Source of the DNA: Symsagittifera roscoffensis
Lineage: Eukaryota > Xenacoelomorpha > Acoela > Convolutidae
NCBI RefSeq assembly: GCF_963678635.1
Contig: NC_087065.1
Span: 24,199,254 to 24,263,253, forward strand
Direction of reading: 5' to 3'
DNA: 64,000 bases
Shown here piece after piece: positions 43,491 through 55,292 of this stretch; positions within the stretch are counted from its first letter, which is position 1; every line of letters begins with the position of its first letter. A program made the translations under genes and the position numbers. Under the pieces are notes generated by a model. That model made no database searches and was not told the DNA's origin. It was given only the letters and a program-made list of their open reading frames with translations.

Positions 43491-44727
43491 ATTTTTCAAA
43501 ATCACGATTTCATCTATAAAATATTTGAAAAATACGAATTCAGACATCATTTTGCTACATGTGTATAACAATACACCGTATCAAGTAACATTACCCTTAG
43601 GACTTTTAGGATATTGCGAAACAAACGCTACAATATCACCCGTACATGAACAAGCATATCGCGTAAATAATATACTACAATTATTAGATATTTGTCAATC
43701 CACAATTCTTAACGAAGAACTATCCATAAACAATATAATAAGTAATGAAAAAAGAAATACAGATTATTTCACAAAAACCCCATATTTCAAACCTACATTC
43801 AACATAACCAACTATACAGAAGATCAACAGAAGTTTTTAACAATGTTTAACTTCCAACATTCACAAATAACACAAGATGAATTTGACAAGTTAGCTAAAC
43901 AGCTAAAAAAATATTCAACAGTCTATGCAACATCAAAATTTTACGTTGGAAAAATCAGTTCATCACTACATCTCCCGTTAAAACCCGACGCAGTTTTCAA
44001 AAAACAAAGAGCAAGTAAAATACCAATTCATTTACACGACAAAGTAAATAGATTACTCGATATTTTAGAACAATACAAAATTATCTCACCGGTAAACAAA
44101 GAAGAACAACCAAAAGGTGACACATTTATTAACCCTGTTATCATCCTAGCAAAAGGAGAATCATTAAAAATAGTTTTAGACGCTAGATATCTCAATTCAC
44201 TAATAGACGAATCAAAATGCAATTGGCCTATTGAACCAATCCAAGTTATTTTAACAAAAATAAACGGAAAATACTTTACAACCGCAGATATGACTAGTGC
44301 CTACAATCAAATGCCACTAGATGAACAACCACGACGTTTAACACAATTTGTTATTGGAAATCAACAATATGAATTCAACCGCTTATTCTATGGAATATCC
44401 ATAGGACCAGCAGCATTTTCAGCTTTTATGAGCAAAATTTTTAGACCACTAATACTTAAGAAAAACGCAATCACCTATTTAGACGATGTTTTATGCAATC
44501 ACAGAAAAAAGAAGAAATGTTTACAGTTTTAGAACACTATCATAAAACACTTCGTAATGAAAATCTGAAGGCCGCCCCCGATAAATCACACTTCTTTTTA
44601 ACACGAGTTAAATTTTTAGGACATAAAATAGAAAAAAAACACAATCACTCTATTAAAATCACGCATTGATGCTATTCAAAAACTTCAACCACCAACAAAC
44701 AAAAAGAAAATCCAAGAATTCCTTGGA
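43426..44727 (+). pseudogene. pol: reverse transcriptase, RV-3
   Basis: Frame 43426-44532 covers the linker, fingers and palm. It has 'KIVLDARYLNS', the first catalytic Asp in 'FTTADMTSAYNQMPL', 'YGISIGPAAFSAFM', and the YLDD box (TYLDDVL, 44474-44493). A 1-nt shift near 44510, in an A/G-rich run, moves the thumb ('KFLGHKI') to another frame, ended by TGA at about 44667. Sequence features are typical of Ty3/gypsy RT. Confidence 0.87.
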
Positions 44728-45950
44728 ATGTTAAATTTCTTAAGCAAGTACGTTTATAAAATGCAATTATATTTAAGACCATTCTATAATATCCTCAGAC
44801 AACAAAATAATTTTGAATGGACTACTGAACATCAAACACGATTTGAAGAAATTAAAAAACTTTTAACTGAACAAATTTCAAACACAATTCCAGATCCAAA
44901 TCAACCATTCTATGCAATGTGCGATGCTTCAAATTTTGGCATCGGCGCAGCATTACTACAATCACACAATGGTACAAATAAAATGAACCTTATATCAGCA
45001 AATTCCCGATTATTCACTCAAGCAGAGCTACGACTCTCAACTCTAATGAGAGAATGTACAGCTATAATTTATACACTTACAGAATATGAATTTCTGATAC
45101 TTGGATCAAAACATCCAACAGTTTTATTCACAGATCATAAACCAATCATTTTTCTCTTTACGCAAAAGTCAAATCCAAATCACCGAGTTTACAGATTTCA
45201 ATTAATTCTCATGAAATTTCCAAACTTACATATAGTTTGGACAGCAGGAAAAAATCTTGCATTACCAGATACATTAAGCCCAAATACACCACCTGAATTA
45301 CTTACACGAAAAACTACAGTTGAAATACCCAAAAATATAAAATTTTACCTTGCAAAAGTCGAAACATCACCCCGACTAGAATGCAAATATGCAGTAAAAA
45401 CTGACATTGAACAATCACAGATAAATAACCTACAACACTTCCCACTTTACTTAGATTGCCAAGATAACCACTACGAAGTTGATCTACTTGGAACATCAAC
45501 TTTTAAACCAAATCCATACTCACAATGGATAAAAAATAACACCCAACAAAAACGGATAAAACAACACTCGCATAAAAAAGACCTTTTTCCGCTAATTGAA
45601 AAAGAAAATTTAACTGATAAAATAAATTTATCAGGACCACAAACAAATGATTCAAAATACACAATAAATCAAGTTTTTGACCTCCATGACCCACTTGACA
45701 CAATTCTTTTATCTAAATTAGAAATTGAAAACATTTTTCTCCCTCCAACAGATAAAATTACAATTAATACCTTGAAACAATATCAAAATCTTGACCCAGT
45801 AATTAGACAACTAAAATCATGGCACAAATACAAAACTAAGCCCGTAAAAGCAGATACCACAATTTTAGGAAATAAAACACTCCTCCGATATTTTCGAAAA
45901 TTTAATAATACAACAATTAATGAAAACACAGACCTTCTAGAATATCATTT
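44728..45950 (+). pseudogene. pol: RNase H and linker, RV-3
   Basis: Open from 44728. An RT connection ('FLGMLNFLSKYV' region, 44722 on) leads to RNase H with FYAMCDASNFGIGAAL (first Asp), RLSTLMRECTAI (Glu), LFTDHKPIIFLF (Asp) and IVWTAGKNLALPDTLS at the end (45235-45280). A 220-residue linker of unknown fold follows before integrase. No stop inside the domain. Confidence 0.85.
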
Positions 45951-47505
45951 AAATGATTCTACAGTTCCCTCTCTCCCTTTAAGTATGATTCTCATAGCTT
46001 TTAACATTTCACATACACAAAACATTAAAGGCACTCTGGATCAGAGAAAACATATTCAAATTTTACACAAAATTTTTATTTCCCAAATGCACCAATTTAG
46101 ATAAAAGTACTATGCAATGATTGTATAGTATGTCAACTAAATAAACCTTATCCAAATCAAAAACAAATAGCACAAAAACAAGATTTTAAAGGACAAAGTC
46201 TATATTTTAACCATCGTTTTTCATTCGATACAAAAGGACCAATTTCACCGTCCTCTTAAGTAAACTCCTACATTATGGTAATTGTTGACGCATTTCCACA
46301 TTATGTAGCACTCAACCCAGTACCACATTGTAACGCTTATTATGCTTACACAACTCTTTATGAACACTGGATAGCCAAATTCGGATTACCCGAAATCTTA
46401 GTTACAGACAACGGTACAGAATTCATAAATAATGAAATCATCACACTATGTCACTTATATAACATCAAACACAAACCGCGTAAATCTCATGCACCTTGGA
46501 CAAACGGTTTAGTCGAAGGTATGAACCGTTCACTACAAGAATATCTTAGATGTATCATAAATGGAAATGATACAAGATACACCGAATGGTCAGCAGATGT
46601 AAAATTATTTCCCTTAGCATATAATTCACAAATTACGACAACTCTAGGAATGTCACCATACGAAATGGTTTTTAATCAAAAGCCACGTAAACCATTTATG
46701 TTTACAGCAAACTCTCATAAAAATGCACAAGGTCATTGCCAACCGAATAAAGACTCAATTTGTTATAACCTACCTTTACACAAACATGATGAAGATCATT
46801 TTCATCACCCACAAATCCTTAAATTAGCCTCCGGTACACACACCAATGGATTTTAAATAGAGATAAAAAACACAAGGAAATTTACCAAAAAGTAACAAAA
46901 AAGTTGTTACAAAGGCAAAACATTAACGAACAAATAAATTCACGCTTTACACCAGCCTCCGATTTAAAAAATGGAACATTCGTCTTAATACCTAATTTTA
47001 ATACACAAAAAGGAATTTCTAAAAAATTACAACCCCTTCGTAAAGGACCATACCAAATAATTGCCAAACCTACTGACGTAACATATAAAATCACCGTTTC
47101 AGACCAAAAAGAAATTGTTCAACATCGAAACAATCTATTACCTTATTACCCAAAAGAATACGCACTACGCGAACTAACTCAATTATATACTTTCACAGGT
47201 TTAAAAGTTATTCAAAATCACCCACATACGGAAAATGAGGTAAATGAACAAAATGACATTCACCTTGAAAAACAAAATGAAAAATCAACTACAACCAAAA
47301 ACAATACAAAAAAGCTAGATCAAAATATACCTCAAAAAGAAAAAAAAAAAGAAGAATGACAGAAAAAATTGTACCCCAAGAACAAGTCGAGAAATCAGAA
47401 CATAGAGAGTCATCACGACTTAGAAATTAACCACGTAAAAACTACAAAACATTCATCCCACAATCTATAATATTAAAGAAAGTTGAATTTCAAAAACAGC
47501 TTTAA
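45951..47505 (+). pseudogene. pol: integrase with GPY/F domain, RV-3
   Basis: The zinc-binding domain is split (ISHTQ ... CNDCIVC near 46115-46135, shifted after the stop at 46104). The core has FDTKGPI (first Asp, about 46222), a TAA at 46257-46259, VTDNGTEF (second Asp, about 46400) and NGLVEGMN (Glu, about 46512), giving a D-x35-E-like spacing. Then 'GMSPYEMVF', and in 46904-47359 a GPY/F domain ('LRKGPYQIIAKPTDVTYKI'). After a shift at an A-run (47340) the tail ends near 47505. GPY/F supports a Ty3/gypsy-retrovirus origin. Confidence 0.87.
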
Positions 47506-48329
47506 TTTTAAAATTAATAATATCTACACCTCTGAAACATTTTGAACTTTCATTTTTCAAAATAACATGCTGCAAACACGCAGCAATTCTAGTTCAAAAT
47601 TAGCCAATAGGATTCATTCAATCCGTCACCTTCTATAACTCTAACACAAACCAATTAGACGAAAGATATTAAACTCCAGGCATATCTATAACTATAACTT
47701 TACAACCTCCAGGTCAAAAATAAGCAAACCACTCAAACTTGACAACTAAAATAAATACCACCATAATATCATAACCCTCCTTTATCTAATAACGCAAAGA
47801 TCAACAATATTTTCCCAACTCAGACCTCAAAAACCCCACAAAGAAACATGTTAAATTAGCCTAAAGTAAAAGTGCGACCATATTCATTTAGCCTAAAGTA
47901 CAAAAATCTCAAAAATATCCCAGATCACCTGACAAATAAAAATAAAGTAAAAGAAGACCTCCCGAACACCATAAAAGTTGCCCCCAACAACTTTTCACAA
48001 AACTCAAACCCACTTGTCAAAAAATCAATAAATAATTCGACCACACTTGAAAATTGCCCCAAACAACAAAAAATATTCGACCAAGAAGCCATTTCTTAAA
48101 TTCTCTCCTCTCGATAAGTCAACATAATTTTCAACATTTTCATAAACTTTTTAACAATATTTAAACTTTTATTCATATTTCTCTTTGATACTTTTGAAGC
48201 TTTTATAATAATCTTAATCATTTTATGAAATATTTTTTTTAAATTTTCTACTCCCTATTTGAAAAATATCTCCAATTTTTCCAAGCCATTCACCATATTC
48301 ACAGGTACGAAAACCCAAAATTTATTTAA
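47506..48329 (+). other. pol-to-next-ORF spacer, RV-3
   Basis: About 820 bp, AT-rich. A 75-codon Asn/Lys-rich frame (47872-48099) has no counterpart that I can check, because the other copies lack this region within the window. A splice acceptor for the downstream genes would be expected here (for example the pyrimidine-rich ...CACCATATTCACAG at about 48290-48303), but it is not proven. Confidence 0.45.
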
Positions 48330-49661
48330 ATGATACGAACCATTTTTAGTAGAACAGATATTATTTTACTATTTGTAATTTTTATAACATTTTTATCATC
48401 CCTCATATTGACAATATGCAAATGTATAAAGAAGGCAATCATAACATTCGCCTTAGCAACAATCCTTCTAATTCTTTTTCTTGAAGAATACTACAATAAA
48501 CATAAATTTTTTCACTAAAAGAAATCAATCAAAAAACTCTCAAAAATTGCTAACCAACAATCACACAGTCAGTCTTCACCGACAACATCCCAAGAAAACC
48601 CGACAATTCCTACAACTACCCAAAACCCCCAAACATCTACACGAATTTCTTTCCAAGATAACCCATATAATTTTGAAGAACGACACGCTCGCTTATCTGA
48701 ACCATTAGAACCAGTTCAGCGACAGGCACCTCTAAGTGAACCGACATATAACTTGTACCCAACACTACCACAGGAATTAAGTAGAATAAAAAATATTAGT
48801 CAAAACCAAAATACAGTTGAAATAAATAGACAAATTATACATCCACGACGAAATAGAAATCTTCAAACCCCCCGAGTTCATTTTGATATACCCCAATCCC
48901 CATCACCAAGTACTCCAGAAGACCCAATTAGCATATTACCGGAAACCCCTACACTTATTTCACAACGTAGCACCTCAAGTATACCCTCAGATTACTTAGG
49001 TTCAACACCAACATCTGAACAAATACGTGAAAATCCCTTTAACCCCCCAAACCAAACATCACGACTACCATATTGGACAACACAATCATTCACACAAGGT
49101 GAACCAAATTTAATAAATGACCCAATAGATATTTCTACGGATACAACAACATCATCATCACTACCAGAAACATTATCACTACCGTCAACACCATCAATAA
49201 GCCAGATTTCACCGACGCCTTTCCCCCTAAATTTTCCAAATAACCTCGACGATAGATATCGAGAACAATCACCAACAAATATCCCTTTAAGATTAGATTG
49301 GAACACGTTCACAGCACCCCCACCATTATTTGGACAACACCCGGAAAGTAACCGACTCCAAAACTGGGCACTCCATAGACTACAGTATAGACAAGACATC
49401 CACGAAGATATTCGTGACCATAATATCCAAATACTCCAACAAAATAGTCTACAATTAAAATTTGAAATCACGGTTAAACTAAACAACATTGCTCAACATC
49501 CTTACCCATTAAACCCACCAAATATAACAGCTCAATCGCTACCACCACTATTTATAACAACTGAAGTAATATATAAATACGACAGATATACCAAAAAGAC
49601 AATTGGTTACATCACATTTTATAACCCGTACTCAGGATTATCATACACATGTATATTCTAA
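48330..49661 (+). pseudogene. membrane/proline-rich ORF upstream of env, RV-3
   Basis: ATG at 48330; two hydrophobic segments (IILLFVIFITFLSSLILTI and IITFALATILLILFL, residues 11-29 and 37-52), then a TAA at 48516-48518. The same frame stays open afterwards to 49661 as a long Pro/Ser/Thr/Asn-rich protein with 'HARLSEPLEPV' and 'FTAPPPLFGQHPES'. RV-4 (62527-63849) has the same order in one frame, also with a TAA after the hydrophobic part. It is therefore either two adjacent genes or one gene with a readthrough stop. The stop at 49661 overlaps the env ATG (49649). Function unknown. Confidence 0.65.
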
Positions 49662-51887
49662 AAATATTGATATTTCTCCAACTCCTTTTTCTAATAATCT
49701 CCGATCAGAACATAAATCCTTCTCCCCGCACAGGACCCCAAGACTTATTAGTAACACGCTACGATTGTGAAGAAAAATAATCATATAATAAATAATCCAT
49801 CAAACTGCAGAGCAGACACAAAAAATAAAGGATATCAAGAAATAATGTTTTTCGATTGGAAAATACAACTCGAAAAAATACAACTCACACGAGATTTATC
49901 TGACAACACAATGATCTATCAAGGAATTAGAATACCTTGTAAAAACGATCAAGGTTTTTGTGATCCTACAACACGGACACAAGCAACAATTGTTTGGTTT
50001 CCCGAAGATACATGTACAACATTTCAAGTAGCAAAAATACACGCTCGAATGATAAAATTTCACGAAAAATATTTTATACAATCAATTCAATACGAACAAG
50101 TCAATCCATCTCGAAAACAAAGTACTGATTTTCGAAATATCCATAATATAGAAAATAAATTAATACGTTTTCAAATATATCAAGAAACAGAACTCGCATG
50201 TAAATACAGAAACCCACTTCACAAAACACAATATTCTGAAATATTAGTTGAATACGAAAATGGTTTCGACATGACCACTGGAAAAATAAAAATTGACCCT
50301 TATGCCACAGGTCATCCTCTAAACGAAGGAACATCATATATACCAGTTAACTTTCAAAAAAGTAATGGTCAACCTGGTGGACATCTAAAGCCACATGACA
50401 CTAGAAGCACACGTTTACAAGAACTATCACTAATGAATAATTCTTATTTTGGTAATATCCACTATGATATCCACTTAGATATGAAATTAGACTACACAAT
50501 TAGTCGAATTTTTTAGGAAATGTCCTTCTCTGAATTAGAAACACTTCACCAACTATGCGAATTAGAAAGGACACAAATCCTACAATCACTTGCACTAGCA
50601 GTATTAAAAATACACTACGCAGGATCTTTACTATCAGGAAATAGATCAATTTTTTTAGACTACGAAGGAAACATTTTATGGTTTTATACTTGTACCAAAA
50701 AAGTATCACCACTATATGTTTTTGAAGATAAAAGATGCTATAAAAGAATCCCTATCTTTTATAAAAATAAAGTACATTTTGTTGACACACTCTCAAGACG
50801 AACATATTTTTGGGATACCGCAGTCCCATGTGGATCAAAAAATAGCCACAATGTAGTACAATTGAACCCTGATGAAGATAAATATTATCTTCTTACTCCA
50901 TACCCCACGTTAATGCAATCACTCAAAAAAATTTCACCTGAAAGCATCAGAGCTATTGCTCGTAACCCAAATATTAATTTACAATCAATTGGAATATATT
51001 CAAAATCAGATATCCAACACCACATTAGAACACAACAATTCCAAGAATTATTAACACAAATGGACACTATACAAAGACAATCAATTGATCAAAACTTACG
51101 CAAAATTGCCGAAACTGCAGGATTTGCAGATATCTATACACAAGATTATAGCGGATATTTTAAAGATATTAAAGACTATATATATCTAAACGGTGAAAAA
51201 TACAGACCACAAGATATTTCACCTATAAATATTTTTAGCTTTGTTACACTAAAAAACGAAATTCTCGATTTTCTAGGATGGCCCTATTACATCTTAGAGA
51301 AATTAACTATCTTATACGCAATGTTTAACTTTATAGGATTTCTTTTTTCACTTTTAAAAGGAATCTATAACACATGTGCTATACACACACAAGTAAACAG
51401 ACAAGCAAGTGTAGCACGCATACTATTTGCAGGATTTTTTGGAATTTTTTCATCATCAATTAACAAAATTCTTCTAGACGCACAAATCAAAGAATATAAT
51501 ACAAAAATAGCGAAAACACAGAACACATACAACGAAGAACATAATAACATAGAAGTAACGCCTACAGCACCACAGTTGCCACCCCTACCACATAACCATC
51601 CATTATCCTTAGTCCCACGTAATTTCCGAAACCTAGCAATAACACAAAACCCAAATTTCAGACCAAACATATCGCAAAGTCCCATACAACATATAATGAC
51701 ACATCATTCACAAGATGATAATACATATGAACAAATTATAGAACAACCCCATACCACCGCTTTTCAGTCTCAAAATAATAATTTTTTTAGCCCTACACCG
51801 CTCAAATTCCCATCCAACCAACCTCAACACTCCAATCATAATAATCCCAATTTTTGCTTTCCCGCCACCCGATTTTCCAACTATTAA
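49649..51887 (+). pseudogene. env-like glycoprotein, RV-3 (deleted and stop-containing)
   Basis: Starts MYILKILIFLQLLFLIIS, a signal peptide, and shares 'SPRTGPQDLLVT' with RV-4. A stop at 49776-49778 follows; relative to RV-4 about 0.7 kb of ectodomain is missing here. The rest (49767-51887) is one frame with a single TAG at 50514-50516, which aligns with Gln in RV-4. The ectodomain is Cys-containing ('YTCTKK', 'DKRCYKRIPIF', 'VPCGSKNS'), and two hydrophobic segments lie near 51300-51360 and 51415-51450, then a long tail. A viral-type fusion glycoprotein is inferred; the env class is not assigned. Confidence 0.75.
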
Positions 51888-51900
51888 TACAACATCAAGC

Positions 51901-52323
51901 ATGAATTCGGATACTAACTCAGATATTTCAGTTTTACACTCCATTTCACAACTTAATAACCCTAATATAGAAACCCCTGATGAATTTGCAGACTCCGAAC
52001 CATCTCCATCCAATAACTTTCAAACCAACTCCTCAATTTTTTCAAAGCCCCCTTTTCGACCAATCCCACCAAATAACCCACTCCCGTCCATTTCTTCCCC
52101 CTCTTATGCTTCACAAGTAACCCCAACCTACTCTTCATTTCATTCAGACCGATCATCCAATTCTCCAGATATTCCCCAAATCTGCCAAGAACTCGATAAT
52201 TTTATCACCCTCCAACAACAACTATTACACCCTAACACCCCCACTATAAATCAGATTTCTTCCACAATAGAATCCTCAAACCCACCTACCCCTACACCCT
52301 CTTCACTATTATCATTTTACTAA
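51901..52323 (+). pseudogene. ORF4, post-env, RV-3
   Basis: A 140-codon Pro/Ser/Asn-rich product. ATG 51901 is an internal Met; the homologous RV-4 ORF4 starts about 45 codons earlier (MSRQVGSLH) at a place where RV-3 has lost the ATG (around 51795). Shared motifs are 'SQLNNPNIETPDEFA' and 'QELDNFITLQQ'. It overlaps the shifted end of env. Function unknown; low complexity limits inference, but conservation between diverged copies supports a gene. Confidence 0.55.
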
Positions 52324-52378
52324 TCCCCTTTGCCTGCCGTTATCTAATACTCATAACGATATAGAAAGGAATAAAGAT

Positions 52379-53293
52379 ATGCTATATCGACTCACCACAC
52401 CACAAACACATAGACAATTTACTCATATAGGATATAAAAAATCACTAAAAACATTCACTGCACCCCGAGCTAACGAATTTACAATAGAATATTACGATCA
52501 TAATATCATCCGAACTAACCAAGATCAACTTTTAGATGACGACCGCTTCGCTAACCCACAACTAACAGAAAAATTCTTCATCAAAACACCATATGTCTTC
52601 ACACTCAATACTTTTGATCGAAAATATGATCACATCATTTCTGAAGCACTAACTGATATGCAAGCTTACGAAAGTTTTAAAGAAAAATTCCAATTATTTT
52701 CACTAACCTTCCACTTCCTTGCACCACATGAACGCGATTTGCACTGCTCACACGACATTATGTTACGCACTAAACAAACCCACACATATACATACTATCG
52801 CTTCATACAAAATCATTTTGATCTACACACTCTATCAAGACAACCACACCACCGTTTTCAGTTTCTTAACTCTAAGTACACTTAACCATTTTTTCTAAAT
52901 TTCACCTATTGCATCAAAGATACTAACCTCCACGGCATCCTCCGCAATTATGACCCTATAACACAAATGTATATATTTTGTCCCATCACGAAGACCTTTA
53001 ATGCCGAAGAATCCAGACCCTTCCTTATTCCACATGAATTTATCCAACCTATAGAAATCCCTATATTAGAATTCATCCACAATACTAAATACAATCACAA
53101 AATATATAATCTCATTCAAAACACACCTTATGAGTTTGCAGTTGGCACCGAAGAGCTAAAAACTATTAAAGCACTTCAATTGCTTTGGCCACTGCTTCAA
53201 ACTAAAAACATCATTCGCATACTAGCAAAATTACTAACAAATTCAGACATGATACACGACATCTTCCCCCACGGTTTTTTCCCCGACGACTAA
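52379..53293 (+). pseudogene. ORF5, post-env accessory protein, RV-3 (one stop)
   Basis: A 304-codon frame with a single TAA at 52883-52885 (Ser codon in RV-4). ATG 52379 begins MLYRLTTPQ; the true start is uncertain because RV-4 differs upstream. The protein is rich in aromatic residues and His, well conserved with RV-4 ('YYDHNIIR', 'MLRTKQTHTYTYY', 'NLIQNTPYE', 'LLAKLLT'-like, and a C-terminal FFPDD/FFTDD). No signal peptide or membrane segment; no family recognised. It is the last gene before the 3' UTR, where complex retroviruses keep accessory genes. Confidence 0.65.
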
Positions 53294-54872
53294 CAGCTAA
53301 GTATAATTTATAATTATTCTTCACTAATAAATTTAAATTAATACTAACCATTCTTTACTCATGTTTCTTTTAGATTTTTAGTCTTCATCCCACGATCATT
53401 TGCAAAAAACAGAAAAGAAAAATAAAAAATAAAACTTGTTAAAATTCTTCTAAACTTTATTAATATTTTGCACTAGATACTATAATAAAATTCATACCAA
53501 TGTAGTAAATTTATTTATAAATTGTTTCCCCAAAAGCAGTAAATTTAATAATGATGAAAATTTATAACTTAACTTTCCCCCAAAACTAGCAGTAAAATTA
53601 AAAATCTATGTAGTAAATTGATAAAATGAAAATGCAGTATTAACTTTTTGATATTTTCATTCACTCGCACAAGAATTCTATCCAAACTCGCACAGCTCGC
53701 CCACGAAGAATTGTTTAAATAATGAATTTCAGTTTCAAGTTTTCACACTCAACAACTCTAACACACGATAACAAGTTTCAAACTTTCCTTTAACCCGGTC
53801 GGAAAGGAAATATATACTAAACCAAACTAACCAACGCAGCGTACTAAACACCACAAATCATAAAATAACAGCATGACTAAGAAAAGAAAACCAACGGTAC
53901 CCAAACCGGATTAACCCAGTTTAAAACTGGATAGTTTATTCTTTTGAAGACTATTATAAAGTCTAAGAAAGGAACAATAAAACACAAAAAAGTCGAAAGA
54001 CAAACCCATAACAAAAACAATTTGATTTTTGAAAAGGAACATAAGAAAGACCAACATAAACCCAACATAAAAAGTTATCACATAACAGGACCTCTCAAAG
54101 AAACCGCACGAAATCATACTCCCACTCCTGGCCTAACCCACCAGAGAGGACGTCCTGAGCATGCTCTATAGCCGGCCTAACCCATCGCGCTATATCCACG
54201 CTTTGTGATCACACTTCTATTTTTAATAAGAGGTACTCAAGGGTGAGTAACTCTTCAAAATAACCACACTAAAACAAAATGCTTTTGTGAAAACAACTAA
54301 CTAAATTCATAATTAAAAAACTGAACTAATAAAAATTTTATAAACTGTAAATCATACCTTGCAGTATATAGATCAGCACACAAGAACAAAGACGAACATC
54401 CAAAGACAAAATGATCCCGTTACACTCAAACAAGAATGGCTAACCACAACCGATATGCCGTCCACAATCACAACTCAAAGGATTTAGAGTACGACTTGAC
54501 TTCGCAGAAAAGGACTTCATTGAACTAGACCAATGACCACCTCGATGTTCAAGTATACGTACAGATCCGAGTTACAAGGCATCCCCTCCACGCACAATCT
54601 CCACGCCATTCCCAGACGAGGTTGAACACAAAACAAGTTCTCTACATAATGCAGAAAAACCCGTCATAGCAAACCATTTTGAAATCAGATTGATTTCAAT
54701 GGGAAACACAGTCGTTGTCACAAGAAGACACTACGATTGATGCCCCTAACTCCAGCGTCCTGGAACTTCTCTAACAAGAGGAACCGGACAAGAATACGAT
54801 GTTCGCCAAATACCAACGCTCATCATCCATCCTTTGAATTGCAAAAAGATAATTCTAAAAAACTCTGTAAAA
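53294..54872 (+). other. 3' UTR of RV-3
   Basis: 1.6 kb without a conserved protein. It contains a conserved block (54120-54205; CTAACCCACCAGAG, GGACGTCC, GCATGC, TATAGCCGGCC) and a stem-loop (54228-54255), both present in RV-2 and RV-4 although the surrounding sequence differs strongly. The 95-codon frame of RV-2/RV-4 is broken here. Confidence 0.65.
54228..54255 (+). promoter_or_regulatory. conserved stem-loop in RV-3 3' UTR
   Basis: AAGAGGTACTCA, loop AGGG, TGAGTAACTCTT; 11 of 12 pairs. RV-2/RV-4 keep the stem with a G-T pair at the mismatched position. Confidence 0.6.
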
Positions 54873-54882
54873 CCCGGATGGG
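54873..54882 (+). promoter_or_regulatory. polypurine tract, RV-3
   Basis: CCGGATGGG directly before the 3' LTR; the same short tract (CCGAATGGG / CCGGATGGG) precedes the LTR in RV-2 and RV-4. It would prime plus-strand DNA synthesis. Confidence 0.65.
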
Positions 54883-55292
54883 AGGAACCTGATCTAAACT
54901 ATATTTTATGATTGGATAAAATAGATATGTTACCACTGTAAAGTATTTAATATTAACCAATCATGATCCATCTAACTAACAACCCACTTATTTGTAAGTG
55001 CTGAAATTACTTGTAATTTCAGCACCAGAGAGATTTGAATTTAACTTAGAAATTAGTTGTCTCTCCAAGAGAACTTCAGCAGCCGCAACAAACCAGTATA
55101 CCCTAGATCTATTGAGCCTAGCAGAGACTAGTTAAACACCCTGAGACTAGAAAGTATAAGAGTAAGATTAGGATTGGTATTAGACTAAGAAGTTGCACGA
55201 ATCTATCCGGCCGAAAATAAGATAGCGTGACGAGCAGACGGTGTACCCTATCCGAAATTATTCTATGAGTTAACCACATCGGTCCTAACTCA
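54883..55292 (+). repeat. 3' LTR of RV-3 (410 bp)
   Basis: Same length and ends as the 5' LTR, except that the first base is A instead of T. Ends CTAACTCA next to ATAT. About 10 differences from the 5' LTR. Confidence 0.93.

Larger units (their letters stand above)
37156..55292 (+). mobile_element. RV-3: complete 18.1-kb retrovirus-like Ty3/gypsy element
   Basis: Both LTRs are 410 bp (about 10 differences between them by eye, roughly 97.5% identity), with a 4-bp target duplication and a primer-binding site. Gene order: leader small ORF, ORF1, gag, pol, membrane/Pro-rich ORF, env, ORF4, ORF5, 3' UTR. Integrase has DDE plus GPY/F, and gag has a CCHC knuckle, placing the core in Ty3/gypsy; env makes it retrovirus-like. 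It is about twice the length of ordinary gypsy elements. All long genes carry one or a few stops or frameshifts, so this copy is defective. Confidence 0.93.

Noticed and set aside
48992..49489. 165-codon minus-strand frame
   Set aside because: Antisense to the proline-rich ORF of RV-3; not open in the equivalent part of RV-4.
51365..52013. Minus-strand frames of 106 and 101 codons near the end of RV-3 env
   Set aside because: Antisense shadows of env and ORF4, which are supported by a diverged copy.
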